Below, in pieces: positions 18,719-27,767 of a DNA stretch of 64,000 nt (position 1 is the stretch's first letter; every line of letters starts with the position of its first letter). The position numbers were made by a program, and so were the translations under genes. Below the pieces are notes generated by a model, which worked only from the letters and a program-made list of their open reading frames with translations, had not been told where the DNA came from and made no database searches. Location of the stretch: assembly GCF_000764205.1 (NCBI RefSeq), contig NZ_JQDZ01000085.1:55503-119502 (forward strand). The letters run 5' to 3'. Source of the stretch: Thalassotalea sp. ND16A (GTDB lineage Bacteria > Pseudomonadota > Gammaproteobacteria > Enterobacterales > Alteromonadaceae).

Positions 18719-21070
18719 CTACAACCCGTTAAAATACTGAATACTGGTTGACTCTGGCACCATAGTATTTAGGGTTTCTTTAACCGTTGAGTCATCGCTT
18801 GAATTGCGATTTGAGCCGCCGCTAAGCAGTTGCTCAAATAGTTTAATGAGTTGTGGTTTGTCAGGCAATTCTTTATCACCGGCGCCGATGTTCGTCAGGT
18901 CAATCATAAAACCGTCAAAAAGTGAGGCAAGATCATCAATGATCTCAGTATTTAAAAACTGATCTTGATTATAAATACTGGGGTAACCGGCCTTTTGTTT
19001 GTCAATGGCAAATGACGCCCCTTTAAGGTTGGTGATACTGGTCGATTTATCGCAAGACAACATACAGCCATTATCGATTCTTGGTTTTTCACAGCCAACA
19101 CTTTGCTGGAAAAAACACTGCCTGCTGGCCATCAATAAAATAGGATGATAAATGCTATACAGCAGTTTAAAATTGTTCGGACGGGCAATGGTTTTAATTT
19201 GCTGGTTATTAATTTCGTTCGAAATAAACGCACCACTACAATTAAACTCTTCTTGCATCGCCAATAGCGCATAAGAATTGGTGGTATTTAAAAATGGACC
19301 GGCAATCCATTTAATCCCCAGTTGATAAGCGCGATAGGCGATGCCGGTGTTATTAGTCACGATAAGTTCAGGTTTCACTTGCTCTAAAATATTTAGCGCC
19401 ACATCGTAATCTTTGCCGATTAACACTGCCGGAAACCAAGGGATTAAGCGTGGGTTTTCTTGGAAAAAAGCCACGTACTTGCTGCAACCGCGTTTATAGG
19501 CGTCTGGCAATTTAAAGTAAATATCGGCATCGGTCACTTCGGCTAAGGCTAAGTCGGCTTGATCACAAATGAGGATCGAGAGCTTCGCCCGTTTTTCTTG
19601 TTGATCAGCTGCTGTTATCGCTGTTGAGGTGCCAGCTTTTGCGCATCGCTCAAGTTTGGGCAGGGTAACTTCAGCGATTACTTGTTGATTATTTAGTCTT
19701 GACGCAACTTCGTTTTTCAACCCCGTAAGCGCTTTAAATGGAATGCTTACGTTGCTGGCCAAGTCGTCAATGTTCAATGTTGTTAAATCAAACTCCGCGT
19801 TGCCTAAACTTTTAAAACGCTTTTCAATCGCCGCTTTATCAATACCGGCTTGCTCGCTTGGTCTTAACAGCTGCTCTGAGCTGACAATAAAAGTATTTTT
19901 GTTGCGCTGTTCAGACAAACTAAGTGCAGTGCCTGGCTCAGTAGTGACGGTAACCGTTAAGGGTTGCCCTGCTTCGCCAGAGAACACTAAGCTTAGTAAT
20001 AACTTATCAATGTTAAGGTACTTTATTTTGTCGAAAACCGTGGCGCTTATTTGATCTTTTTCTTTATTAAGGCTTTGTTCTACTTGTTGAATTTGTACCA
20101 CTGAAATCGCATTGCTGGCGTCATTGGCATAGTTTTTAATTGCATGCTCTTTTGAATTATCACGTGGATTTTCAATAAACATCGACTGATTTAAATCGCC
20201 GCGTAAAAAGGCATTGGTTAAATCACGATTAAACACTTTATACAGACGTTCACCGTCTTGTGTTAACTCACCGGTGTTAACTAAACCATCAATTTGTTTA
20301 CGGAAACTGTCCACCACGGTATGCACATAACTTGCGCCCTTAATACGACCTTCAATTTTGAATGAATGTACGCCCGCATCGATTAACGCCGGTAAATCAA
20401 AAAACGCCGAGTTGTCTTTGATGTTTAATGGAAAATTATTGCCTGATGGTGTGGTTTCGTATTCTTCACGACAAGCCTGGCTGCAACGACCGCGGTTGCC
20501 TGAATTACCAACACTGGCAGAGGTTGAATAACATAGCCCTGAAAATGCCACGCAAAGCGAGCCATGAACAAACACCTCGGTTAATACATTGTGCTCACGA
20601 CCCGCGCTGGCCATGGTGGTAATTTCACGTAAATTTAATTCTCTCGATAAGTTAACCCGTGACGCCCCTAATTTTTTTAAGAAGGGTATTTGACCAACAT
20701 TATGGGTGGTCATCTGCGTTGAGGCGTGAATATCTAAGCTTGGAAAATGCTTTTTGAGAATATAAAACATGCCAATATCTTGCACTATCACCCCGTCTAG
20801 CGAGGTGTTCACCAGCCTGTTTAATAATTTGGCCAGTGACTTAAATTCGCGCTCTAAGATCACAATATTGAGGGTTAAGAAGATTTGGCATTGATACTGA
20901 TGGGCTAAACGAATGATGCCGAGCAGTTGCTCAAAAGAAATATTAGATGCACGGTTACGGGCATTAAAGGTATCTAAACCACAGTATACCGCATCGGCAC
21001 CGGCAATAATGGCGGCTTTAATGGCGTCAACATCGCCACCTGGCGCTAATAATTCAATTTTAGGATTCAT
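18719..21070 (-). CDS. U32 family protein, RlhA-like with DUF3656-type region
   Basis: 783 residues. The N-terminal U32 domain is clear (ELLAPGGDVDAIKAAIIAGADAVYCGLDTFNARNRASN, HASTQMTTHNVGQIPFLKKLGASRVNLSREL, VFVHGSLCVAFSGLCYSTSASVGNSGNRGRCSQACR), including the cysteines expected to hold an iron-sulfur cluster. This resembles RlhA (YdcP), which hydroxylates a cytidine in 23S rRNA, but the protein is about 130 residues longer, with a DUF3656-like middle and a Cys-containing C-terminal third (CEKPRIDNGCMLSCDK). An RNA hydroxylase is more likely than a protease. It could be RlhA itself or a paralogue. A second U32 protein (TrhP) is at 39989. Confidence 0.8.
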   Translation of the reverse strand: MNPKIELLAPGGDVDAIKAAIIAGADAVYCGLDTFNARNRASNISFEQLLGIIRLAHQYQCQIFLTLNIVILEREFKSLAKLLNRLVNTSLDGVIVQDIGMFYILKKHFPSLDIHASTQMTTHNVGQIPFLKKLGASRVNLSRELNLREITTMASAGREHNVLTEVFVHGSLCVAFSGLCYSTSASVGNSGNRGRCSQACREEYETTPSGNNFPLNIKDNSAFFDLPALIDAGVHSFKIEGRIKGASYVHTVVDSFRKQIDGLVNTGELTQDGERLYKVFNRDLTNAFLRGDLNQSMFIENPRDNSKEHAIKNYANDASNAISVVQIQQVEQSLNKEKDQISATVFDKIKYLNIDKLLLSLVFSGEAGQPLTVTVTTEPGTALSLSEQRNKNTFIVSSEQLLRPSEQAGIDKAAIEKRFKSLGNAEFDLTTLNIDDLASNVSIPFKALTGLKNEVASRLNNQQVIAEVTLPKLERCAKAGTSTAITAADQQEKRAKLSILICDQADLALAEVTDADIYFKLPDAYKRGCSKYVAFFQENPRLIPWFPAVLIGKDYDVALNILEQVKPELIVTNNTGIAYRAYQLGIKWIAGPFLNTTNSYALLAMQEEFNCSGAFISNEINNQQIKTIARPNNFKLLYSIYHPILLMASRQCFFQQSVGCEKPRIDNGCMLSCDKSTSITNLKGASFAIDKQKAGYPSIYNQDQFLNTEIIDDLASLFDGFMIDLTNIGAGDKELPDKPQLIKLFEQLLSGGSNRNSSDDSTVKETLNTMVPESTSIQYFNGL

Positions 21071-21311
21071 TTATACAACTTATGGTCAGTAATTTAGCCA
21101 ATAACTTTGCTAATAGTAGTGGGCGTTTATTTTAATGCGGGGATTTTACCCGTATATTTCTCTGCTGAATACCGCTAAAGTACGCTTATTTCGCGAAAAA
21201 CTTATTCCGTATTGCTTATTTACAGTAAAGCAATGAAAACACAGAGCAAATTGCCTAAACTATTTATAGCAGCAATTTATACTCGCAATTTTTCATAAAC
21301 AAGAAGCTCAG

Positions 21312-21956
21312 ATGACATTACCCGTATTATATTCTTTAAGAAATTGCCCCTTTGCCATGCGGGCCCGGTTAGCAATATACAAATCAAAACAACCCATTGA
21401 ATTACGCGATGTGGTTTTGAACAATAAGCCGCAGCAAATGCTCACTGCGTCCCCGAAAGGCACAGTGCCTATTTTGGTATTAGCATCAGAGCAGGTGATT
21501 GATGAAAGTTTAGAGGTGATGTTGTGGGCACTTAATGAAAGTGATCCAGATGACTTGCTCCATAGCGGCTGTGCAGAAATACTGACTTTAATTGAGCAAT
21601 TTGACGAGCCATTCAAAACCTGTTTAGAACAATATAAATGCGCCAAACGCTATCACGAAAGCAACCTGACTGAGTGCCGACAGGCCTGCGAAGTGTATAT
21701 AAAAGACCTGGAGCAACGCTTAACCGAACATGCTTATATTATTGATGAAAAAGAAAGCTTAGCCGATATCGCGCTGCTGCCTTTTATTCGACAATTTGCC
21801 AAAATTGAGCGCCAATGGTATCTACAATCTCCCTACCCCAATGTAAAGCGATGGTTAAATCGATACTTGCAAAGCCCAATGTTTACCAAGGTGATGGCCA
21901 AATACCCACTGTGGTCAGAACATAGCGAAATGATTGTTTTTACCGGCAAACGTTAA
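21312..21956 (+). CDS. Glutathione S-transferase family protein
   Basis: 214 residues. The N-terminal thioredoxin fold has LYSLRNCPFAMRARLAI (Cys and Pro where GST-omega and glutaredoxin-like proteins have the thiol) and SPKGTVPILVL with the cis-Pro that contacts glutathione. The C-terminal half is helical (LADIALLPFIRQFAKIERQW). A cytosolic glutathione-dependent reductase or transferase is expected; the CPF motif favours thiol-transferase chemistry. Divergent from the U32 gene; no operon partner. Confidence 0.8.
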   Translation: MTLPVLYSLRNCPFAMRARLAIYKSKQPIELRDVVLNNKPQQMLTASPKGTVPILVLASEQVIDESLEVMLWALNESDPDDLLHSGCAEILTLIEQFDEPFKTCLEQYKCAKRYHESNLTECRQACEVYIKDLEQRLTEHAYIIDEKESLADIALLPFIRQFAKIERQWYLQSPYPNVKRWLNRYLQSPMFTKVMAKYPLWSEHSEMIVFTGKR

Positions 21957-21990
21957 CATATCAGTGGCTCAACAAGTAAATGCTTAAAAT

Positions 21991-22023
21991 ATTTTATATT
22001 TTATATTTTATATTTTATATTTT
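21991..22023. repeat. 7-bp tandem repeat upstream of the toxin-antitoxin pair
   Basis: About 4.7 copies of ATTTTAT in direct tandem, 73 bp before the antitoxin ATG. It is AT-rich and may overlap the promoter, where changes in copy number would alter spacing. Confidence 0.8.
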
Positions 22024-22095
22024 GGATAAAACATCACATTGAACAAATCGAACGATTCGACTACACTGGTAAATATTGTTTTTCAGGAGCCTATT

Positions 22096-22344
22096 ATGAA
22101 ATCTCTAACAGCTAACGAAGCAAAAACTAAGTTTGGTAATATGTTGATTAACGTACAATCAGAGCCAGTTGAAATAGTTAAAAATGGTACATCAGTTGCT
22201 GTGGTTATTTCTTCAAAAGAGTATAAAAAAATAGAAGCATTAAAAATGGAAATCGTTAAATCTCGGTTTGCTAACATAGACCCAGATGATTTAGTTGAAG
22301 GTGGAGATTTTTTTGATGAAATTGATTCTGGCAAATATGATTAA
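22096..22344 (+). CDS. Phd/YefM-type antitoxin
   Basis: 82 residues from the ATG at 22096, which follows CAGGAG; a longer in-frame reading from 22039 lacks a ribosome site. The N-terminus MKSLTANEAKTKFGNMLINVQSEPVEIVKNGTSVAVVIS is the standard Phd/YefM DNA-binding and dimerisation fold. The acidic C-terminus (ESGG-like DLVEGGDFFDEID) should wrap the toxin. Its stop overlaps the toxin's ATG. Such antitoxins repress their own promoter as complexes with the toxin. Confidence 0.9.
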   Translation: MKSLTANEAKTKFGNMLINVQSEPVEIVKNGTSVAVVISSKEYKKIEALKMEIVKSRFANIDPDDLVEGGDFFDEIDSGKYD

Positions 22345-22688
22345 TGAGCAATAGTAATGGCAACACTAAATTTTACCTAAAAAAACATGCTAGATCAGAC
22401 ATTGCTCAAATTAGAAGTTACACTATTAAAAACTGGGGTGATGCTCAGTGGCAAATCTATAAGCAATATCTCTTACAAAAATTTCAAAATTTAGCTAATA
22501 ATCCTGATATTGGCATCACAATAGATGAAATCTCCCCAAATGCATTTAAATTTCCTTTAAATGAGCATGTTATTTATTATCTACGACGAAATAAAGACAT
22601 TGTTATCGTCGGTGTTTTATCTGCGAGCATGTCACCTGAAAAGCATTTACGCAGAAAACAAGATGTCATCGATGAAACAAATGGCTAA
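22344..22688 (+). CDS. ParE/RelE superfamily toxin
   Basis: 114 residues. It begins FYLKKHARSDIAQIRSYTIKNWGDAQWQIYKQYLLQKFQNLANNPDIG, the helix-turn-helix hairpin typical of ParE toxins, and ends with beta strands (FPLNEHVIYYLRRNKDIVIVGVLSASMSPEKHL). The pattern favours ParE (gyrase-directed) over RelE (ribosome-dependent RNase), but the family call is safer than the target. The ATG overlaps the antitoxin stop by one base. Confidence 0.88.
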   Translation: MSNSNGNTKFYLKKHARSDIAQIRSYTIKNWGDAQWQIYKQYLLQKFQNLANNPDIGITIDEISPNAFKFPLNEHVIYYLRRNKDIVIVGVLSASMSPEKHLRRKQDVIDETNG

Positions 22689-22772
22689 GTAATAGATAAG
22701 AATTTGCTTTCCACGCCTATTAACTTAAAATAACCACAATTAATTATTCCTTAAAATAAAAAAGGCTTCCCC

Positions 22773-24449
22773 ATGGCATTGCCAGACAAATTTATCTACT
22801 CGATGAACCGCGTATCGAAAGTGGTTCCACCAAAGCGTACCATTTTAAAAGACATCTCATTATCCTTCTTCCCTGGCGCCAAAATTGGTGTTTTGGGTTT
22901 AAACGGTTCCGGTAAATCAACGTTGCTGCGCATTATGGCCGGTGTCGATACCGAATTTGAAGGTGAAGCCAAAGCCCTTGCCGGCACTAAAATTGGGTAT
23001 TTAGAACAAGAGCCAAAGCTCGATGAAGAAGCCACCGTACGCGAATGTGTTGAACAAGCGGTGAGTGAAGTAAAAAACGCCCTTGCCCGTTTAGATGCGG
23101 TGTACATGGAATACGCCGAAGAAGGTGCCGATTTTGATGCGCTGGCGAAAGAGCAAGGCGAATTAGAGGCGATTATCGAAACCCAAGACGGTCATAACAT
23201 TGACAATGTGCTTGAACGTGCTGCCGATGCGCTGCGTTTACCGGAATGGGATCAACAAATTAAAGTACTATCGGGTGGTGAACGTCGCCGCGTTGCGTTA
23301 TGTCGTTTATTACTTGAAAAACCCGACATGTTATTACTCGATGAACCAACTAACCATTTGGATGCCGAATCGGTAGCCTGGTTAGAGCGTTTCTTACATG
23401 ACTACTCGGGTACTGTTGTGGCAATTACCCATGATAGGTACTTCCTTGATAATGTTGCCGGCTGGATCTTAGAATTAGACCGTGGCCATGGTATTCCATA
23501 TGAAGGTAACTATACCAATTGGCTTGAGCAAAAAGATGCTCGACTTGAACAAGAAAAACGTACCGAAAATGCCCTGGCAAAAACCATTAAGCATGAGCTT
23601 GACTGGGTTCGTTCAAATCCGAAAGGCCGTCAGGCCAAATCAAAAGCACGGATGGCGCGCTTTGAAGAATTATCAAGTAATGAAAATCAAAAACGTAATG
23701 AGACTAATGAGTTATACATCCCACCCGGGCCGCGCCTTGGCGATAAAGTTATCGATGTTGAAAACCTAACGAAATCTTATGGCGACCGAGTGTTGATTGA
23801 TGATTTAAGTTTTTCAATTCCCAAAGGTGCCATTGTTGGCATTATCGGGCCAAACGGCGCCGGTAAATCGACATTATTTAAAATGCTCTCAGCCGCCGAA
23901 ACACCAGATTCAGGTTCAGTGACCGTGGGTGATACCGTGCAACTGGCATCCGTTGATCAATTTCGTGACGACATGGATGAGAGTAAAACGGTTTATCAGG
24001 AAATATCTGAAGGTAACGAAATCATTCAAATTGGTACTTATGAAATTCCGGCGCGTGCTTACGTTAGTCGTTTTAATTTCAAGGGTATCGATCAACAAAA
24101 AGTCATTGGCCAATTATCGGGTGGTGAGCGTAACCGTGTGCATTTGGCCAAGCTAGTGAAAACTGGTGGTAACGTATTGCTTCTCGATGAACCAACCAAC
24201 GACCTGGATATTGAAACGCTACGTGCGCTTGAAGAAGCCATCTTAGAGTTCCCGGGTTGTGCCATGGTTATCTCTCATGACCGTTGGTTCTTAGATAGAA
24301 TTGCCACCCATATCATCGATTACCGTGATGAAGGGCAAGTGAATTTCTATGAAGGTAATTTTACCGATTACGAACAGTGGTTGAAGAAAACGTTAGGGCC
24401 AGCGGCGATTGAGCCACATCGTATTAAGTACAAGCGTATTGCGAAGTAA
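22773..24449 (+). CDS. ettA: Energy-dependent translational throttle protein EttA (ABC-F)
   Basis: 558 residues, close to the E. coli protein. Two ABC domains in one chain: Walker A GLNGSGKSTLL and GPNGAGKSTLF, signature motifs LSGGERRRVALCRL and LSGGERNRVHLAKL, Walker B with LLLDEPTNHLDAESV and LLLDEPTNDLDIETL. No membrane helices. The arm and the linker (KHELDWVRSNPKGRQAKSKARMARFEEL) are typical. EttA binds the ribosomal E site and gates entry into elongation according to the ATP/ADP ratio. It stands alone and ends before repeat DNA and a terminator. Confidence 0.96.
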   Translation: MALPDKFIYSMNRVSKVVPPKRTILKDISLSFFPGAKIGVLGLNGSGKSTLLRIMAGVDTEFEGEAKALAGTKIGYLEQEPKLDEEATVRECVEQAVSEVKNALARLDAVYMEYAEEGADFDALAKEQGELEAIIETQDGHNIDNVLERAADALRLPEWDQQIKVLSGGERRRVALCRLLLEKPDMLLLDEPTNHLDAESVAWLERFLHDYSGTVVAITHDRYFLDNVAGWILELDRGHGIPYEGNYTNWLEQKDARLEQEKRTENALAKTIKHELDWVRSNPKGRQAKSKARMARFEELSSNENQKRNETNELYIPPGPRLGDKVIDVENLTKSYGDRVLIDDLSFSIPKGAIVGIIGPNGAGKSTLFKMLSAAETPDSGSVTVGDTVQLASVDQFRDDMDESKTVYQEISEGNEIIQIGTYEIPARAYVSRFNFKGIDQQKVIGQLSGGERNRVHLAKLVKTGGNVLLLDEPTNDLDIETLRALEEAILEFPGCAMVISHDRWFLDRIATHIIDYRDEGQVNFYEGNFTDYEQWLKKTLGPAAIEPHRIKYKRIAK

Positions 24450-24450
24450 G

Positions 24451-24580
24451 GTACGAGATACAAGGTACAGGGTACAAGCAATATCGATATTGTTTTCGCG
24501 TTTAGTTTATTGGAGACGAGTAATTTATCTCTCATTTCCCGCAAGCTGCACGTATCCTGTACCCCGTACCTTGTACCCTA
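24451..24580. repeat. Inverted GTAC-rich repeat pair (family R2)
   Basis: Tracts built of GGTACA/GGGTACAAG units (24451-24480) recur inverted at 24551-24580 (CCTGTACCCCGTACC). The same unit forms a tandem array at 47844-47893. The function is unknown; it is noncoding and lies between convergent genes. Confidence 0.7.
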
Positions 24581-24584
24581 AAAA

Positions 24585-24616
24585 GATAAGGAGCCGTTGG
24601 CTCCTTATCATTTTTT
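24585..24616. terminator. Bidirectional terminator between ettA and the crotonase gene
   Basis: Stem GATAAGGAGCC (24585-24595), loop GTT, exact complement 24599-24609, followed by a T-run on the + strand and preceded by an A-run, so it can serve both convergent genes. Confidence 0.88.
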
Positions 24617-25415
24617 ATTTTGCCAGTTTCTCCAGCATTACATTTACCGCATCCAAATGCTCGGGGTTGTTATGACACATGCCCTGCATTACCGCACAAA
24701 TATCTAAGAAATCGGGCAGCTCTGTGCGTTGTGCCATTTTCATTAATCGTTTGGTTAAGCGCAATGACGCTGTCGGTTTGCTGGCAATTTCTTGCGCCAG
24801 CTGATTTGCCCGGTTCATTAATTCCTCCGGCTCGACCACATCTAACAATAAGCCGAGTTCTTTCGCCTCATTGGCATCAATCACTCTGCCGGTAAAGGTT
24901 AGTTCGGCCGCTTTTTGATAGCCAATTATGCGTTGCATAAACCAGGCACCACCATCGCCGGGAATAATGCCTAAATTAACGAAGGTTTCACCAAATTTGG
25001 CCTTGCTAGAGGCAATGCGTAAATCGCACATATTGCAGACATCAAAGCCGGCACCAATTGCCGGGCCGTTAATTGCGGCAATCACCGGTACTTCACATTT
25101 TTGTATCGCTAACGGGATGCGTTGAATGCCCTTGCGGTAGCGACTTTCTAATTCATTAACATCTCCGGCAAAGTCCCCTGTTCTACTTGCCATATCTTTA
25201 ATATTGCCACCAGAGGAAAACGCCGAGCCTGCGGCAGTGATAATTAACACCGCAACGTCTTTATGTTTATTAATCCAGTCTATGGTGTTAACAATGTCAT
25301 CCGCAATTTGGGTACCGGTTAAGGCGTTTCTTACGTCGTGACGATTGAAGGTTAAGGTAATAATGTTATTTTCAAGGTGAAAAGTTGAATCGATTAAAGT
25401 GGGGAGTTGCGTCAT
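24615..25415 (-). CDS. Crotonase/enoyl-CoA hydratase family protein
   Basis: 266 residues from the ATG at 25415 (MTQLPTLID), the usual crotonase length; the longer reading adds an unrelated N-terminus. The oxyanion-hole parts are present (AFSSGGNIKDM and NGPAIGAGFDVCNMCDLRIA). However, the two Glu residues used by true hydratases look replaced: the first falls at Asp in AGFDVC, and the second position reads GETFVNLGIIPGDGG instead of a Q-P-E type sequence. It is therefore probably an isomerase, hydrolase or another crotonase chemistry rather than classical hydratase. Monocistronic, divergent from the M13 peptidase gene. Confidence 0.85.
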   Translation of the reverse strand: MTQLPTLIDSTFHLENNIITLTFNRHDVRNALTGTQIADDIVNTIDWINKHKDVAVLIITAAGSAFSSGGNIKDMASRTGDFAGDVNELESRYRKGIQRIPLAIQKCEVPVIAAINGPAIGAGFDVCNMCDLRIASSKAKFGETFVNLGIIPGDGGAWFMQRIIGYQKAAELTFTGRVIDANEAKELGLLLDVVEPEELMNRANQLAQEIASKPTASLRLTKRLMKMAQRTELPDFLDICAVMQGMCHNNPEHLDAVNVMLEKLAK

Positions 25416-25585
25416 GGCCTTGCTCACAGTTGTTGGCATTATCGTAATATTACCTAAGCGGCAACAAAATTGTAATGAAATATATCTTCGACTGGATATC
25501 AATGAATTTTCCGCTATATTGGATAGGTTACAAAATAAAATAATAATTAGTACTTTCGGGTGCAACAACATTCCAGGACAATTCA

Positions 25586-27646
25586 ATGAAAAAAATATTC
25601 ATACCATCACTATTGGTAATGGGCCTTTGTGCTTGTTCTAATGGTGAGTCAAGTAGCGAGCAAAGCAGCGAAACTTTAGCGGTCAAACAAACTCAACAAA
25701 ACTCCGGGGTGATCCTCGCCAACATGGACACCAGTGTTAACCCGGGTGACGATTTTAACCAATTCGTTAACGGTAAATGGATGTCTACCGCCACCATCGC
25801 CGATGACAAAACCAGTGCTGGTGTTTGGGTGCAACTTAGAGACGCCTCACAAGATAATGTCAAAAAAATCATCGAAGAATCTTCTACCGGAACCTTTGCT
25901 AAAGGCAGCAACGAGCAAAAAGTTGGTGATTTATATAATTCCTATTTAGACATGGAAAAACGCAATGCCTTAGGGGTAACACCACTGGATTTTGAATTCT
26001 CTGCGATCAGCGGCATCAGCGACTATTCTGAACTTGCGGTCTATTTCGCCGAAGCCAATAAGCGTGGCTACAACCCACCATTTGCCTTAGGCCAATACGT
26101 GGATTTAAAAAATCCCAGCACGTATATGATCTACACCTGGCAAGCAGGTTTAGGCTTACCCGACAAAGAGTACTACTTCAAAGACGATGAAAAATCGCTA
26201 AGCATTCGCGCCAAATACCGCAGCCACATTGAAAAAATGTTTAAACTCGCCGGATTGAACGAAGGCAAAAAATCGGCAGACACCATTCTTGCTATCGAAA
26301 CAGCTCTTGCTGGGTATCACCTTGAAAAAGAAAAAACTCGTGACATGGTGGCGCTATACAACAAAATTCCACTCAGTGAGCTAACCAGCATCATGGCAGA
26401 TTTTGACTGGCATCGTTTCTTAACGACCGCCGGCGTTAACGACATTGATGGCCTTGTCATCACCCAGCTTGATTACATGAAAAACTTAAACAATGTGATC
26501 AAGAACACGCCATTGGACAGTTGGAAAGTGTATTTAAAATGGCAAGCTTTAAGCGCTAATGGCGCTCGTTTAACCGCAGCAATAGATCAAGAGAACTTTG
26601 ATTTTAAGACCAAGACCTTATGGGGCGCAAAAGAGCAACAACCGATGTGGCGTCGTGGCGTGGGTGTGGTTAATGCGACCTTAGGTGAAGTCATTGGCAA
26701 AGTGTATGTAAAACGTCATTTCCCACCGGCAGCAAAAGCCCGGATGTTAACCATGGTGAATAATTTATTTAAAGCCTATGAGCAAAGCATCAAGCAGCTT
26801 GATTGGATGACAGCAGAAACCAAACTGCAAGCCTTAGATAAACTGTCTAAATTTACCCCGAAAATTGGTTACCCGGATACATGGAAAGATTACTCCAAGT
26901 TAGAGATCAACGCCGATGATTACTTCGGTAATATCGAACGTGCGGCATTGGTGGTTTATCAGCAAAACCTTGATCGCCAAAAAGGTCCTGTAGACAAAAC
27001 CGAATGGGGCATGAATCCGCAAACCATTAACGCTTATTACAATCCGCCACTGAATGAAATTGTCTTTCCGGCAGGCATTTTACAACCGCCATTTTTTGAC
27101 ATGAATGCCGAAGATGCGGTGAATTATGGTGCCATTGGTGCAGTTATCGGCCATGAAATTGGCCATGGTTTTGACGATGCCGGCTCTACCTTTGACGGTG
27201 ACGGGGTATTACGCAACTGGTGGACCGACAAAGACAAAGCCGAGTTTAAAAACCGTACCAACGCCCTGGTAGCCCAATACGATGCTTTTAAAGTTTTTCC
27301 GGATTTAAACGTAAATGGTACTTTCACTCTTGGCGAAAATATCGGTGATTTAGGCGGCCTGAGTATCGGCATGAAGGCCTATAAATTGTCATTACAAGGC
27401 AAAGAAGCGCCCGTGCTTGATGGTTTTACTGGCGAGCAAAGGGTATTAATCGGCTTTGGTCAAGTTTGGCGTGGCGTATTTCGTGAAGAGATGCTACGTC
27501 AATTGGTTGGCACCAACCCCCATTCACCAGCGAAATTTAGAGTCAATGGTACGGTGCGCAATGTGCCTGAATTTTACAGCGCATTTGATGTAGCAACCGA
27601 TGGGAAGCTTTATCTTGCTCCGGAACAACGAGTAAAGATTTGGTAA
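25586..27646 (+). CDS. M13 family zinc metallopeptidase (PepO/neprilysin-like) lipoprotein
   Basis: 686 residues. The N-terminal lipoprotein signal MKKIFIPSLLVMGLCAC puts it on a membrane facing the periplasm. The zinc motif HEIGH (His523, Glu524, His527) in VIGHEIGHGFDDAGS and the third ligand in GENIGDLGG are intact, as is the NAYYNPPLNEIVFPAGILQPPFF substrate-binding segment. M13 enzymes cleave short peptides on the amino side of hydrophobic residues. AGGA precedes the ATG. Ends at a strong terminator; monocistronic. Confidence 0.95.
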   Translation: MKKIFIPSLLVMGLCACSNGESSSEQSSETLAVKQTQQNSGVILANMDTSVNPGDDFNQFVNGKWMSTATIADDKTSAGVWVQLRDASQDNVKKIIEESSTGTFAKGSNEQKVGDLYNSYLDMEKRNALGVTPLDFEFSAISGISDYSELAVYFAEANKRGYNPPFALGQYVDLKNPSTYMIYTWQAGLGLPDKEYYFKDDEKSLSIRAKYRSHIEKMFKLAGLNEGKKSADTILAIETALAGYHLEKEKTRDMVALYNKIPLSELTSIMADFDWHRFLTTAGVNDIDGLVITQLDYMKNLNNVIKNTPLDSWKVYLKWQALSANGARLTAAIDQENFDFKTKTLWGAKEQQPMWRRGVGVVNATLGEVIGKVYVKRHFPPAAKARMLTMVNNLFKAYEQSIKQLDWMTAETKLQALDKLSKFTPKIGYPDTWKDYSKLEINADDYFGNIERAALVVYQQNLDRQKGPVDKTEWGMNPQTINAYYNPPLNEIVFPAGILQPPFFDMNAEDAVNYGAIGAVIGHEIGHGFDDAGSTFDGDGVLRNWWTDKDKAEFKNRTNALVAQYDAFKVFPDLNVNGTFTLGENIGDLGGLSIGMKAYKLSLQGKEAPVLDGFTGEQRVLIGFGQVWRGVFREEMLRQLVGTNPHSPAKFRVNGTVRNVPEFYSAFDVATDGKLYLAPEQRVKIW

Positions 27647-27687
27647 CTCGCACTGTTAATTTACATTAACTAAGCAAAAAATTAATA

Positions 27688-27726
27688 AAGCCGGTAAACA
27701 AGTATTATGTGTTTACCGGCTTTTTT
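27688..27726 (+). terminator. Rho-independent terminator of the M13 peptidase gene
   Basis: Stem AAAGCCGGTAAAC / GTTTACCGGCTTT closed by a short AT-rich loop and followed by TTTTTT. Confidence 0.92.
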
Positions 27727-27767
27727 GGAAAATATTTAATCAACTCGCTATATTATTCTTTCAATAT

